Positions 53,232-61,449 of a stretch of 64,000 nucleotides of DNA are shown in pieces. The DNA is from Haloplanus aerogenes (GTDB taxonomy: Archaea > Halobacteriota > Halobacteria > Halobacteriales > Haloferacaceae): positions 1,550,001-1,614,000 of the forward strand of contig NZ_CP034145.1 in NCBI RefSeq assembly GCF_003856835.1, read 5' to 3'. Made by a program: the position numbers and the translations under genes. The stretch's first letter is position 1. Each line of letters opens with the position of its first letter. The notes below the pieces were generated by a model. The model had not been told where the DNA came from, did not search any database, and worked only from the letters and a program-made list of their open reading frames with translations.

Positions 53232-53567
53232 TCAGGGATTCGGCAGCGACACTTCTTCAGGGAGCGAGTCGAGCACCGTTTCGACCTGTTCGTCGGGGTG
53301 GTACCGGACGACTCCGGTTCTGTGCTCGAAATCGACGACGCCGTGGTCTGCTAACTGCGGCAGGTGGGTGTGGTGGAGTTGGATGGCGAGTGATTCTCGG
53401 TCCTGCGGTGGGCCGTTTTTGGCGTCGGAAGCTCGCCTGTGCATCTGATCGACGAGGTCGTCGAACGTCGTGGCCCCATTAGCCTCGTGGCGCAAGTGGT
53501 GGATGACCCGACGTCGGTGCTGGTCGGCGACAAGGCGGAGACACGCGTCGAGACCGTGGTTCGTCAT
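53232..53567 (-). CDS. DUF7344-type winged-helix regulator
   Basis: The 111-residue protein reads ACLRLVADQHRRRVIHHLRHE, then TTFDDLVDQMHRR, and LAIQLHHTHLPQLADHGVVDFEHRTGVVRY, the typical haloarchaeal wHTH with the HxHLP block followed by a wing. These small regulators are abundant in haloarchaea and often lie near mobile or signalling genes. No sensor domain is present, and the target is unknown. Confidence 0.8.
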   Translation of the reverse strand: MTNHGLDACLRLVADQHRRRVIHHLRHEANGATTFDDLVDQMHRRASDAKNGPPQDRESLAIQLHHTHLPQLADHGVVDFEHRTGVVRYHPDEQVETVLDSLPEEVSLPNP

Positions 53568-53906
53568 ACTGCGTTACTATTTATCAAGGTGCATCAACTG
53601 TGGCTATTTTCACACTTGAGAAAATTTTCATTATGTGAGTTACACTCCATGAGCGTACCTGTCTGCAACGATACTACATTGGTTGTTGTAGGCCCTCGAA
53701 GCCCACGTCACCCGGGTAATCAAAAACCGCCCGATTGTTAAAATCTCGTCAGTTGATGCAGTCGGAGAGCGTTAGTTCCGGTGTCCGCTCACCAGCGGAG
53801 AGATCACACATGGTACGAAATCCGTTCCGATCGCGTCGAGAAACGCGGCGCCGATAACGAACGATCACGGATTCGTCCCTACCAGGGCCTCCCAAGTGAC
53901 AGAACA
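53568..53906. other. Gap between the DUF7344 gene and the small zinc proteins
   Basis: AT-rich, without a credible frame. It probably contains divergent promoters, but no strong TATA box facing 53907 could be assigned. Confidence 0.4.
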
Positions 53907-54053
53907 ATGCCTGTATGCAACGACTGCGGTGGGTTCGTAACGTCACGATTTGCCCGCGTCTTCAGGGACAACGAGAACGATGTCTACGGCTGCCGCAGCT
54001 GTCTGCCAGTCACAGCACTGGTCGAAGGACATGCGTCACGGGATACCTCGTGA
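53907..54053 (+). CDS. Very small zinc-binding protein (DUF7563-like)
   Basis: The 48-residue protein reads MPVCNDCGGFVTSRFARVF and later VYGCRSCLPVTALVEG: two C-x2-C pairs forming one zinc finger. It resembles the small DUF7563 proteins of haloarchaea, which all start with a CxxCG and contain the FVT..FARVF stretch. The role is unknown. ATG 53907 is internal to a longer open frame without family features upstream. Another small zinc protein follows after 63 bases. Confidence 0.68.
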   Translation: MPVCNDCGGFVTSRFARVFRDNENDVYGCRSCLPVTALVEGHASRDTS

Positions 54054-54116
54054 CGGCAACGAGTGCTTCCGCTCTCGATCGATGCCTGGCGTCGGTGCGA
54101 TAATTATCAACAAAAC

Positions 54117-54257
54117 ATGACAACTACACACAATTCCGTTCCAGAAACAACGCTCTACGTATGCCGTGATTGTGGAGACGGCATCGAAGATCCCAACACG
54201 AACAACTGTCCTCACTGTGGTGGATTGTTGGTGAACAGTACTGTCCCACATGATTAG
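54117..54257 (+). CDS. Very small rubrerythrin-like zinc-ribbon protein
   Basis: The 46-residue protein has one rubredoxin-like metal site: LYVCRDCGDGIEDPNTNNCPHCGG, with C-x2-C and C-x2-C pairs. Such stand-alone zinc ribbons are common in haloarchaea and are called rubrerythrin-like by their metal-site pattern, although they lack the diiron domain. A TATA-like TAATTATCA near 54101-54109 is only about 10 bases away, too close for leaderless spacing. The function is unknown. Confidence 0.65.
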   Translation: MTTTHNSVPETTLYVCRDCGDGIEDPNTNNCPHCGGLLVNSTVPHD

Positions 54258-54313
54258 CAGCGCAATCCTACGACATGAAGGGAAGTTATTCCAGTGGAGC
54301 ACCAACCACGGGT

Positions 54314-54553
54314 ATGCCCCGCTATGAGGCGTCCTTCGAGATAAACTCGAAGACTGATTCGTACGCCGCTCGACGCATGCTGGAGCAGGTATACGATACA
54401 ATTCGAGAAGAATCACGGAGCGTTCGAGAAGGGACGGACGACGCCGATGAGCTCTTGGAAGCATTCCGGACGCTTCGAGACGCAGCGAAGCGACCCAAGC
54501 CAGGCCGACTGACCATTACCTACGAACAATACGACAGCGGATTCGAAGACTGA
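54314..54553 (+). CDS. Small uncharacterised protein
   Basis: The 79-residue protein (from MPRYEASFEINSKTDSYAA) is a predicted helix-rich acidic domain with an RRMLEQVYDTIREE helix and a C-terminal strand LTITYEQYD. No family is recognised. It follows the two zinc-protein genes on the same strand. An in-frame ATG at 54275 is possible but lacks support. The composition fits a haloarchaeal protein, so it is probably real. Confidence 0.5.
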   Translation: MPRYEASFEINSKTDSYAARRMLEQVYDTIREESRSVREGTDDADELLEAFRTLRDAAKRPKPGRLTITYEQYDSGFED

Positions 54554-54634
54554 TGTCGTGGACTCTTCGTCGGGGCCGACCCAACTGCCTCTGATGGACC
54601 CACGTGTACTCCGCATCGGGATCGTTCGCGATAC

Positions 54635-54647
54635 TTAGACAGTCTAA
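54635..54647. promoter_or_regulatory. Palindrome TTAGAC-A-GTCTAA before the CNNM gene
   Basis: A perfect 6-1-6 inverted repeat lies 60 bases before ATG 54707. Its TTAG..CTAA ends resemble DtxR-type metal-regulator operators, though the inside differs from their consensus and the spacing is one base shorter. Confidence 0.4.
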
Positions 54648-54706
54648 AGCACAGAAGAACGGTAGATATCCTCCCCCTACAAGTACCGCCACGTCCGTAA
54701 TTGACT

Positions 54707-56020
54707 ATGGTAGATCTGATTTCTCTGGGCGGACTACTTCTCGCGTTCTTTCTCGTTATCATGAACGGGGTCTTCGTAGCTGCGGAGTTCGCGTTCGTGA
54801 AAGTCCGGCCCACACAGGTCAACGCGCTCGTCGAACGCGGCAAACCGGGGGCGGCACTCGTGCAGGACGTCATCCAGAATCTGGACGACTATCTGGCCGT
54901 CAGTCAACTCGGCATCACGCTCTCCTCGCTCGGTCTCGGCTGGATCGGCGAGCCGGCCGTGGCAGCGCTCATCGAACCCGTCCTCGGCCAGTTGCTTCCC
55001 GCGGGGACGGTCCATCTCGTCGCGTTCGTCCTCGGGTTCGGCTTCATCACGTTCCTCCACGTGGTGTTTGGCGAACTCGCACCGAAGACGTTCGCCATCC
55101 AGGAGGCCCCGCGTATCGCGCTCCTCGTCGCCCCGCTCATGAAGTTCTTCTACTACGTGTTCGTGCCCGGCATCATCGTCTTCAACGGGACGGCCAACTA
55201 CTTCACCCGCCTCGCCGGCGTCTCGCCAGCATCCGAAAGCGAGGAAACACACACCGAAGAGGAGATTCGGATGATCCTCACGCGGTCCGAGGAGACGGGA
55301 CACATCGACATCGACGAGGTCGAGATGATCGAGAGCGTCTTCGAACTCGGCGACACGATCGCTCGCGAGATCATGATTCCGCGCCCTGATGTCGAGACCG
55401 TACCCGCCTCGATGTCGCTTCCGGATCTCCGGTCGGTCGCGGCGACGGGAACCTACACACGCTATCTCGTGCTCGACAAGGACGGCGATCAGCCACTCGG
55501 ATTCGTTCACGCGAAGGACATCCTGCGAGCGAGTGCAACCGAGACGGATTCGGGAGAGTCGCTCACTGCGCGTGACCTCGCCCGAGCAGTCCTCACGGTC
55601 CCGGAAACGCGTCGGATCGACGCGATCCTCGCCGACTTTCAGACCCGTGGGGAAGGCCAGATGGCCGTCGTCGTCGACGAGTGGGGCGTCTTCGAGGGCA
55701 TCGTGACCATCGAAGATATCCTCGAAGAGATCGTGGGCGACATTCAGGACGAATTCGATACCGCGGCGCAGCAGCCGTCCATCGAGAAGCGGGACGACGG
55801 CGCGTACGTCGTCGACGGAGGGGTCCCCATTCAGGACGTGAACGATCGGCTCGACACTCGATTCACGAGTGACGACGTCGAGACGATCGGTGGACTCGTC
55901 TTCAGTCGCCTCGGCAGAGTTCCCGAAGTGGGCGATCAGATCGATGCGAACGGGTACGTCCTTCAGGTCGAGGCTGTCGACGACACTCGAATCGAACGGC
56001 TCGTGATTCGAGAGCAATAG
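54707..56020 (+). CDS. CNNM/CorC (hemolysin-C family) membrane protein with CBS domains
   Basis: The 437-residue protein has an N-terminal DUF21 membrane domain with four hydrophobic spans (GLLLAFFLVIMNGVFVAAEFAFVKV to VLGFGFITFLHVVFGELAPKTFA), two CBS domains (around REIMIPRPDVETVPA and DAILADFQTRGEGQMAVVVDEWG), and a CorC_HlyC C-terminal domain ending LQVEAVDDTRIERLV. The family mediates magnesium or other divalent-cation export, regulated by ATP-Mg binding to CBS. ATG 54707 is used rather than the in-frame TTG 54701. A possible metal-regulator operator lies upstream, and the next gene is a metallochaperone. Confidence 0.9.
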   Translation: MVDLISLGGLLLAFFLVIMNGVFVAAEFAFVKVRPTQVNALVERGKPGAALVQDVIQNLDDYLAVSQLGITLSSLGLGWIGEPAVAALIEPVLGQLLPAGTVHLVAFVLGFGFITFLHVVFGELAPKTFAIQEAPRIALLVAPLMKFFYYVFVPGIIVFNGTANYFTRLAGVSPASESEETHTEEEIRMILTRSEETGHIDIDEVEMIESVFELGDTIAREIMIPRPDVETVPASMSLPDLRSVAATGTYTRYLVLDKDGDQPLGFVHAKDILRASATETDSGESLTARDLARAVLTVPETRRIDAILADFQTRGEGQMAVVVDEWGVFEGIVTIEDILEEIVGDIQDEFDTAAQQPSIEKRDDGAYVVDGGVPIQDVNDRLDTRFTSDDVETIGGLVFSRLGRVPEVGDQIDANGYVLQVEAVDDTRIERLVIREQ

Positions 56021-56149
56021 GCGGTACAGTCCGGAAACGGGCGACGGCCGTCGCGCGGGGCTCCGGTGGGTCCCGTCGGACGGTCCGACGGTACACCGGG
56101 AAGCGACGGCATGGGGTTGATAACCGACTCTCACCACGTTCGATACGGC

Positions 56150-57256
56150 ATGCACGACGACACGACGATTCCGATCACGCTCATCAGCGGGCCGCTCGGC
56201 GCCGGCAAGACGACGCTCGTCAATCGCCTCCTGAACGATCCGGGGGACAGACGCATCGCCGTCGTGGTCAACGACATGGGGGAGGTGAACGTCGACGCCG
56301 AACTGCTGGATCGGGAGACCGACGACGGCGTGATCGACCTCTCGAACGGGTGTATCTGTTGTCGTCTGCAGGACGACCTCGTGACCGAAGTGACTCGGCT
56401 CGCCGACGAGCGCTCGTTCGACTACCTCGTCGTCGAGGCTTCCGGAATCAGCGAGCCGATCCCCATCGCGCGGACGCTGACGGTCGGAACCGAGGAGCGG
56501 CGACTCCCGGATCGGTTCCGCCTCGACACCACCGTCTCGGTCGTTGACGCCTACGGGTTCTGGAAGGCGTTCGATCCGTCGGCGTCGCTTCCCGATGCGG
56601 CATCGGCCCCCGAACGACCGCTGACGGAGGTCCTCGTCGATCAGATCGAGTTCTGTGACGTACTCCTGTTGAACAAATGCGACATGGTTCCGGACGACGA
56701 ACTCGACGCCGTCGAGGAGTCGATCCGGGAACTCCAGCCGCGCGCGGAACTCCACCGAACGACCCACTCCGAGGTCGACCCGGCGGTCGTCCTCGGCACC
56801 GGACGGTTCGACTTCGAGGAGGCGAAGCGCCAGCAGGGGTGGAAGCGAGCGCTCGCCGCAGCCGAAGCGGGCGAAGCGGAGGGACACGGCCACGATCACG
56901 ACGACCGGCCGGCGGCCGTCGCCCACGGCGTCGAGTCGTTCGTCTACCGCCGAGAGCGACCGTTCCACCCCAAGCGGTTCGACGACTGGCTCGACGAGTG
57001 GGAAGGGGACATCGTCCGCCTCAAGGGCTTCGCGTGGGTGACGAGTCGGCCGGCGACGGTTCTCGGCGTGAGTCAGGCAGGGCCGGCCGTACAAGCAGGG
57101 CCGCTCGGCGAGTGGGGTGACGACACCCCGGGGACGCGACTCGTGATCATCGGCCGGAATCTCGATACCGACGCGATTACGGCCGCGCTCGACAGCTGTC
57201 TGGCCGACGAATCGGAGCGCGAGGTGTCGGCCGACGCCGACCCCTTCCCGCGCTAA
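56150..57256 (+). CDS. CobW/COG0523-family metallochaperone GTPase
   Basis: The 368-residue protein has Walker A ISGPLGAGKTTLV, the family's metal motif SNGCICCRLQDD (CxCC), a GTP-specificity LLNKCDM, and a histidine-rich stretch GHGHDHDD near residue 245. COG0523 GTPases insert or store zinc, cobalt or other metals. ATG 56150 is preferred; in-frame ATG 56111 would place the start before the TATA-like TTGATAAC near 56117. It follows the CNNM gene by 129 bases, and its 3' end overlaps the small Cys protein gene on the other strand by four bases. Confidence 0.88.
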   Translation: MHDDTTIPITLISGPLGAGKTTLVNRLLNDPGDRRIAVVVNDMGEVNVDAELLDRETDDGVIDLSNGCICCRLQDDLVTEVTRLADERSFDYLVVEASGISEPIPIARTLTVGTEERRLPDRFRLDTTVSVVDAYGFWKAFDPSASLPDAASAPERPLTEVLVDQIEFCDVLLLNKCDMVPDDELDAVEESIRELQPRAELHRTTHSEVDPAVVLGTGRFDFEEAKRQQGWKRALAAAEAGEAEGHGHDHDDRPAAVAHGVESFVYRRERPFHPKRFDDWLDEWEGDIVRLKGFAWVTSRPATVLGVSQAGPAVQAGPLGEWGDDTPGTRLVIIGRNLDTDAITAALDSCLADESEREVSADADPFPR

Positions 57257-57408
57257 GCGGTGAGGCCGATGTCGTCGCGGAGGTCGTCCCACGACTCGTG
57301 GAAGCCGTAGGTCGACTCGGAATCGACGGTCGCCGCCCGGTAGGTCTCGTCGTACGACAGCAGTTGCGTCCAGCCGTCGTGGAGACGGTAACTACAGTAC
57401 TGACACAT
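57253..57408 (-). CDS. Hidden 51-residue Cys-containing protein
   Basis: The minus strand from ATG 57408 to stop 57253 encodes MCQYCSYRLHDGWTQLLSYD, then ESTYGFHESWDDLRDD and a short tail. It starts immediately after the stop of the dehydrogenase gene (57409), a translational-coupling arrangement, and ends four bases into the 3' end of the CobW-type gene. A single C-x2-C pair suggests metal or disulfide chemistry. No family is recognised. Tryptophan, tyrosine and histidine richness argue against a chance frame in such GC-rich DNA. Confidence 0.55.
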   Translation of the reverse strand: MCQYCSYRLHDGWTQLLSYDETYRAATVDSESTYGFHESWDDLRDDIGLTA

Positions 57409-58572
57409 CTACGGTTCGAGCAGCACTTTCGTCACGCCCTCCTCGCGGTTGTCGAAGGCCTCGTACATCTCCGGCGCCTCTTCGAGGCCGACCCGGTGTG
57501 AGACCAGCCAGCTGGGATCGGCACGCCCCTCGATGATCAGGTCCCGGAGCTGGCGGTTGTACTCCTTGACGTTACACTGGCCCGTGCCGAGCGCCTGCCC
57601 CTTCTCGAAGAGGAGTCCGAAGTCGATGCCGATGCGGCCCTGTGCGGCCATGTCGTCCGGTGCGCCGGGATCCTCCGGCACGTAGAGTCCGGGAATGCCG
57701 AGTTCGCCGGTTGGTTTGACCGTCCGAATGAGGTTATTGATGACGACTGCGGGGTTCTCGCGGGCCGGATCGTAGGCGGATCCGCCCTCTCTTTCCGCGT
57801 CGACGGCCTGGTAGCCGACGGCGTCGACGCCACAGTCGACACCGCCGCCGTGGGCGGCTTTGATCTGCTCGACGGGGTCGCCCTCCTCGAAGTTGATGGT
57901 CGTCGCGTCGCAGTGTTCCTCGGCGAGCGCCAGCCGACTCGGGACGCGGTCGACGACGTAGATGTCGGCGGCACCCCGGATCTTCGCGCTGTAGGCGGCC
58001 ATCAGCCCGACCGGCCCGGCGCCGTAGACGGCGACCGAGTCGCCGGGTTCGAAGTTCGCGAGTTCGATTCCGTGCCACCCGGTCGGGAAGACGTCCGCGA
58101 GCAACGAGAACGCGTCCTCGTGGTCGTCACCCTTCGGCAACTGGAGTGCGTTGAAATCGGCGTAGGGGATGCGGAGCTTCTCGGCCTGTCCGCCCGTGTA
58201 CGGCCCCATTGCGACGTAGCCGTACGCGCCGCCGGCGAAGCCGGGGTTGACGTTCGTACAGAAGCCGGTCTTCCCGTTCTCGCAGTTCTCACAGTGTCCA
58301 CAGGCGACGTTGAACGGAGCGACGACGCGGTCGCCGACTTCGAGGCTCGACACTGCCTCGCCCACCTCGCTGACGATACCCATGTTCTCGTGACCGAAGA
58401 CGATCCCCGGTTCGGCGGCCGTCCGTCCCTCGTACATGTGGAGATCGGAGCCGCAGATACACGTCGTCGTGATGTCGATCAGGACGTCGTTGGGGTGTTC
58501 GATCGTCGGTTCGTCGACCTCCTCGACCGCCACCTCGTGTGGTCCCTTGTAGACGACGGCGTCCATCGACAT
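57409..58572 (-). CDS. Zinc-dependent dehydrogenase, glutathione-independent formaldehyde-dehydrogenase type
   Basis: The 387-residue medium-chain dehydrogenase has catalytic zinc ligands in CICGSDLH and FGHENMG, a structural-zinc Cys cluster CGHCENCENGKTGFC, and a Rossmann motif SVAVYGAGPVGLMAAYSA. It resembles FdhA-type formaldehyde dismutase/dehydrogenase (long C-terminal part with DFGLLFEKGQALGTGQCNV). It oxidises an aldehyde or alcohol with tightly bound or free NAD. ATG 58572 overlaps the stop of the upstream GlcG-like gene by one base (TGATG). Confidence 0.86.
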   Translation of the reverse strand: MSMDAVVYKGPHEVAVEEVDEPTIEHPNDVLIDITTTCICGSDLHMYEGRTAAEPGIVFGHENMGIVSEVGEAVSSLEVGDRVVAPFNVACGHCENCENGKTGFCTNVNPGFAGGAYGYVAMGPYTGGQAEKLRIPYADFNALQLPKGDDHEDAFSLLADVFPTGWHGIELANFEPGDSVAVYGAGPVGLMAAYSAKIRGAADIYVVDRVPSRLALAEEHCDATTINFEEGDPVEQIKAAHGGGVDCGVDAVGYQAVDAEREGGSAYDPARENPAVVINNLIRTVKPTGELGIPGLYVPEDPGAPDDMAAQGRIGIDFGLLFEKGQALGTGQCNVKEYNRQLRDLIIEGRADPSWLVSHRVGLEEAPEMYEAFDNREEGVTKVLLEP

Positions 58573-59021
58573 CAGTGAGCCACCTCGGGCGGTTCCTCGT
58601 CACCGCGAACCGTCTCCCAGTGAGCGACGCCCGCTTCCGCGACCTCCATGTCCTGTTCGACCGCACCACCGGAGACGCCGAACGCACCGACTACCTCCCC
58701 GTCCTCGTCGAACAGCGGATACCCCCCGCCGAAGATTACCAGTCGACCTTCGTCGGTCGACTGGAGTCCGTACAGGGAGTTACCGGGCTCGGAGGGTTCG
58801 GCGAGTTCGTGTGTCGGCATGTCGAGCGCTGCGGAGGTGTACGCCTTGTTTCGCGAGATCGAGACGGACGCGAGCCACGCGCCGTCCATCCGGCGCTGTG
58901 CGACGAGGTTCCCCTCGCTGTTCGTCACCGCGATGACCATCGGGTTGTCGATCTCCTCGGCCTTCCGCTCCGCCGCGTCGATCAATTCCTTTGCCGTGTC
59001 GAGTGTGACGGATTGAACCAT
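58572..59021 (-). CDS. GlcG/HbpS-like protein
   Basis: The 149-residue protein has the GlcG/HbpS fold signatures: AERKAEEIDNPMVIAVTNSEGNLVAQRRMDGA, SISRNKAYTSAAL and GGGYPLFDEDGEVVGAFGVSGG. The family has poorly defined roles, including heme binding in HbpS and the glycolate cluster protein GlcG. It heads the operon GlcG-like, dehydrogenase, 51-residue Cys protein. ATG 59021 is used; an earlier in-frame ATG at 59057 lacks family support. Confidence 0.85.
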   Translation of the reverse strand: MVQSVTLDTAKELIDAAERKAEEIDNPMVIAVTNSEGNLVAQRRMDGAWLASVSISRNKAYTSAALDMPTHELAEPSEPGNSLYGLQSTDEGRLVIFGGGYPLFDEDGEVVGAFGVSGGAVEQDMEVAEAGVAHWETVRGDEEPPEVAH

Positions 59022-59541
59022 TACGGATACGAATTGTCCTCTGACGGGAATAAACATTTGAATTTACGTTCTGTGAGTAACACGATCACAGATTGTGCGC
59101 AGTTCGATTCTCGATATATCTGTATATTCGCATAAGGGGGCCTAAGATGCCCGTATAACTCGAATAGATAGGAAGGGATCGTTTTCGGCTTCTGAATACG
59201 TCCGACACCAGGGGTAAACGAAATATATTACATTACCTATCTCGGGAACGGACGATCGTCGGCGCGGTCGGACTACAGGTCGAAGTGGTGCGCTGCCGTG
59301 GAGCGGGCCCGCCCGATTGCGGTAGATGTCGGCACAGTAGCGGCCGCCGAGGTCGGCGAACTCACCGTCTGCCACGAGTGGCCGATGTTCGCCCGAGCAG
59401 AGCCATCCGATCAGCGGTCGCAACTGGACCAACAGTCGTCCGGCGGGTCGGGATACCAGACCTTTTCCCACGTAACGACCACTATACAGTGTGCTTTCCT
59501 TTTTACCTCCGCTGGCAACTCGGGGCCTGGCTTCGACATCG
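59022..59541. other. Gap between the GlcG-like operon and the SLC13/RCK gene
   Basis: Two halves differ: 59030-59240 is AT-rich with likely promoters (for example AATATATTACATTACC near 59221-59236). In contrast 59250-59460 is GC-rich with open frames on both strands that match no known family. The GC-rich half may be a decayed gene remnant. Confidence 0.4.
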
Positions 59542-61362
59542 GTGACAGCGGAGATGCTGGTCGTCTTTGCCCTCATTCTCCTCGCTCTCGTTCTGTTTGC
59601 GACCGAACGGTTCCCAATCGACGTCACCGCCATCTTGATCATGGTTCTGTTGATGGTGCTCGAACCATGGACACAGATTTCCCCGCGGGAGGGAATCTCG
59701 GGGTTCGCGAACCCGGCGACGATAACGGTCCTGGCGATGCTCATTCTGAGCACGGGTATCAACCGAACCGGCCTCGTCCAGTTGATCGGCCGGAAGATGA
59801 GTGCCTTCGCCGGGACCGACCGACGTAAGCAACTCGCCGCGACGATCGGGGTCACTGGCCCAGTTTCGGGATTCATCAACAACACGCCGGTCGTCGCGAT
59901 TCTGGTCCCCGTCATCGCCGATCTCGCACACGAAGGGAAGACCTCGCCCTCGAAGCTCCTGATGCCGCTGTCGTTCGCGTCGATGCTCGGGGGAACGCTC
60001 ACACTCATCGGAACGTCGACGAACATCCTCGCGAGCGACATCGCGGCCCAACTCGGTGCGGAGTCGCCCGGGCTCGGATTACACGCGTTCGGAATGTTCG
60101 AGTTCACCAAACTCGGCATCATTGTCTTCGCCGTCGGAGCCCTCTATCTCATGACGATCGGCGTTCGACTCCTTCCCGAACGAATCCCGGCTGACGAGGA
60201 CCTCGTCGAGGAGTACGCGCTCCAGGAATACCTCGCGGATGTCGTCGTCCCAGCGAACTCACCACTGATCGGCCAGACGGTCCGGGAGGCGCTCGGCGAC
60301 GACGACCTCGATATCGACGTGTTACAGCTGATTCGCTACGGCGAGCAGTTCAACGAACCGCTCGCTCGAAAGGAGATCCACGAAAACGATACGCTCCGAC
60401 TCAGGACGAACCGAGAGACGCTCGAGTACATCATGGATGCGGAAGGACTCACACTATCGGGAGGTCCGCGAACCGAGGACGACCTGCATCCGGAGGAGGA
60501 AGAACCGGTGCTCGTCGAAGTCGTCATCCCGTCTGGATCGTTTCTCGTTGGCGAGACGCTGGCGAGTTCGTCGTTTCGACAGCGCTACGACGCGAACGTG
60601 CTCGCCTTTCGCACCCGTGGAGACGTCGTCCGGGATCAGTTCGAGGAGATCCGTATTCGCGTCGGCGACACGCTCTTAGTCCAAGCGCCGCCCGACAGCC
60701 TCACACGACTCGTCGAGAACGAGGATTTCATCGTCGCCCACGAGTTCGACGAGGTGAGCTACCGGAGCGAGAAGATTCCGTTCGCGGTCGGCATCATCGC
60801 CGGCGTGGTCGCACTGCCGGCGTTGAACATCTTCCCGATCGTCGTCTCGGCACTCGCCGGCGTCGTGGCGATGATCTTCACCGGCGTCCTCAAGCCGACG
60901 GAACTTTACTCGTCCGTCGAGTGGAACGTGATCTTCCTCCTCGCCGGCGTCATCCCGCTCGGTATCGCCCTGCAGCAGACGGGCGCTGCGGCGCTGCTCG
61001 GCGACGCCGTCGCCTCGACGGCGGTGTTCCTGCCACCGATCGGCGTGCTGTGGGTCTTCTACCTCGCGACCGGGCTGTTGACGAGCGTCATCAGCAACAA
61101 CGCGAGCGTCGTGTTGATGATTCCGGTGGCTGCCAACGCCGCCCAGTCGATTGGGGCGAACGCGTTCGCGTTCGTCCTGGCGGTCACGTTCGCCGCCTCG
61201 ACGGCGTTCATGACGCCGGTGGGGTACCAGACCAATCTCTTCGTCTACGGACCCGGTGGGTACACGTTTTCTGACTTCCTTCGGGTCGGCGCGCCGTTAC
61301 AGTTCCTCCTCTCGATCGTCACCGTCCTCGGAATCGCGTTCTTCTGGGGGGTCCGTGTATGA
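59542..61362 (+). CDS. SLC13-family permease with two RCK_C (TrkA_C) domains
   Basis: The 606-residue membrane protein has two blocks of membrane spans flanking two TrkA-C-like cytoplasmic domains (LADVVVPANSPLIGQTVREAL and VLVEVVIPSGSFLVGETLASS). Characteristic SLC13 stretches are SGFINNTPVVAILVPV and SNNASVVLMIPVAANAA. This layout matches putative sodium/anion (sulfate or dicarboxylate) permeases of the SAC1/YfbS type. GTG 59542 is taken as start; ATG 59554 is a close alternative. It differs from the smaller SLC13 permease at 31583, which lacks RCK_C domains. Confidence 0.87.
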   Translation: MTAEMLVVFALILLALVLFATERFPIDVTAILIMVLLMVLEPWTQISPREGISGFANPATITVLAMLILSTGINRTGLVQLIGRKMSAFAGTDRRKQLAATIGVTGPVSGFINNTPVVAILVPVIADLAHEGKTSPSKLLMPLSFASMLGGTLTLIGTSTNILASDIAAQLGAESPGLGLHAFGMFEFTKLGIIVFAVGALYLMTIGVRLLPERIPADEDLVEEYALQEYLADVVVPANSPLIGQTVREALGDDDLDIDVLQLIRYGEQFNEPLARKEIHENDTLRLRTNRETLEYIMDAEGLTLSGGPRTEDDLHPEEEEPVLVEVVIPSGSFLVGETLASSSFRQRYDANVLAFRTRGDVVRDQFEEIRIRVGDTLLVQAPPDSLTRLVENEDFIVAHEFDEVSYRSEKIPFAVGIIAGVVALPALNIFPIVVSALAGVVAMIFTGVLKPTELYSSVEWNVIFLLAGVIPLGIALQQTGAAALLGDAVASTAVFLPPIGVLWVFYLATGLLTSVISNNASVVLMIPVAANAAQSIGANAFAFVLAVTFAASTAFMTPVGYQTNLFVYGPGGYTFSDFLRVGAPLQFLLSIVTVLGIAFFWGVRV

Positions 61363-61449
61363 TATGTGGTCACTCTTATACGGATGGCGAGTACCGGGTG
61401 GCCGGTGAAACAGGAGACGTGCTCACCGTCACTGGACGTGGAGAGACGA

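Noticed and set aside
54734-57292. Long minus-strand frame opposite the CNNM and CobW genes
   Set aside because: Both plus-strand genes have clear domains; the antisense frame has none.
59250-59460. GC-rich open frames before the SLC13/RCK gene as a possible gene
   Set aside because: Frames on both strands are open but none has a family motif or supported start; at most a remnant.
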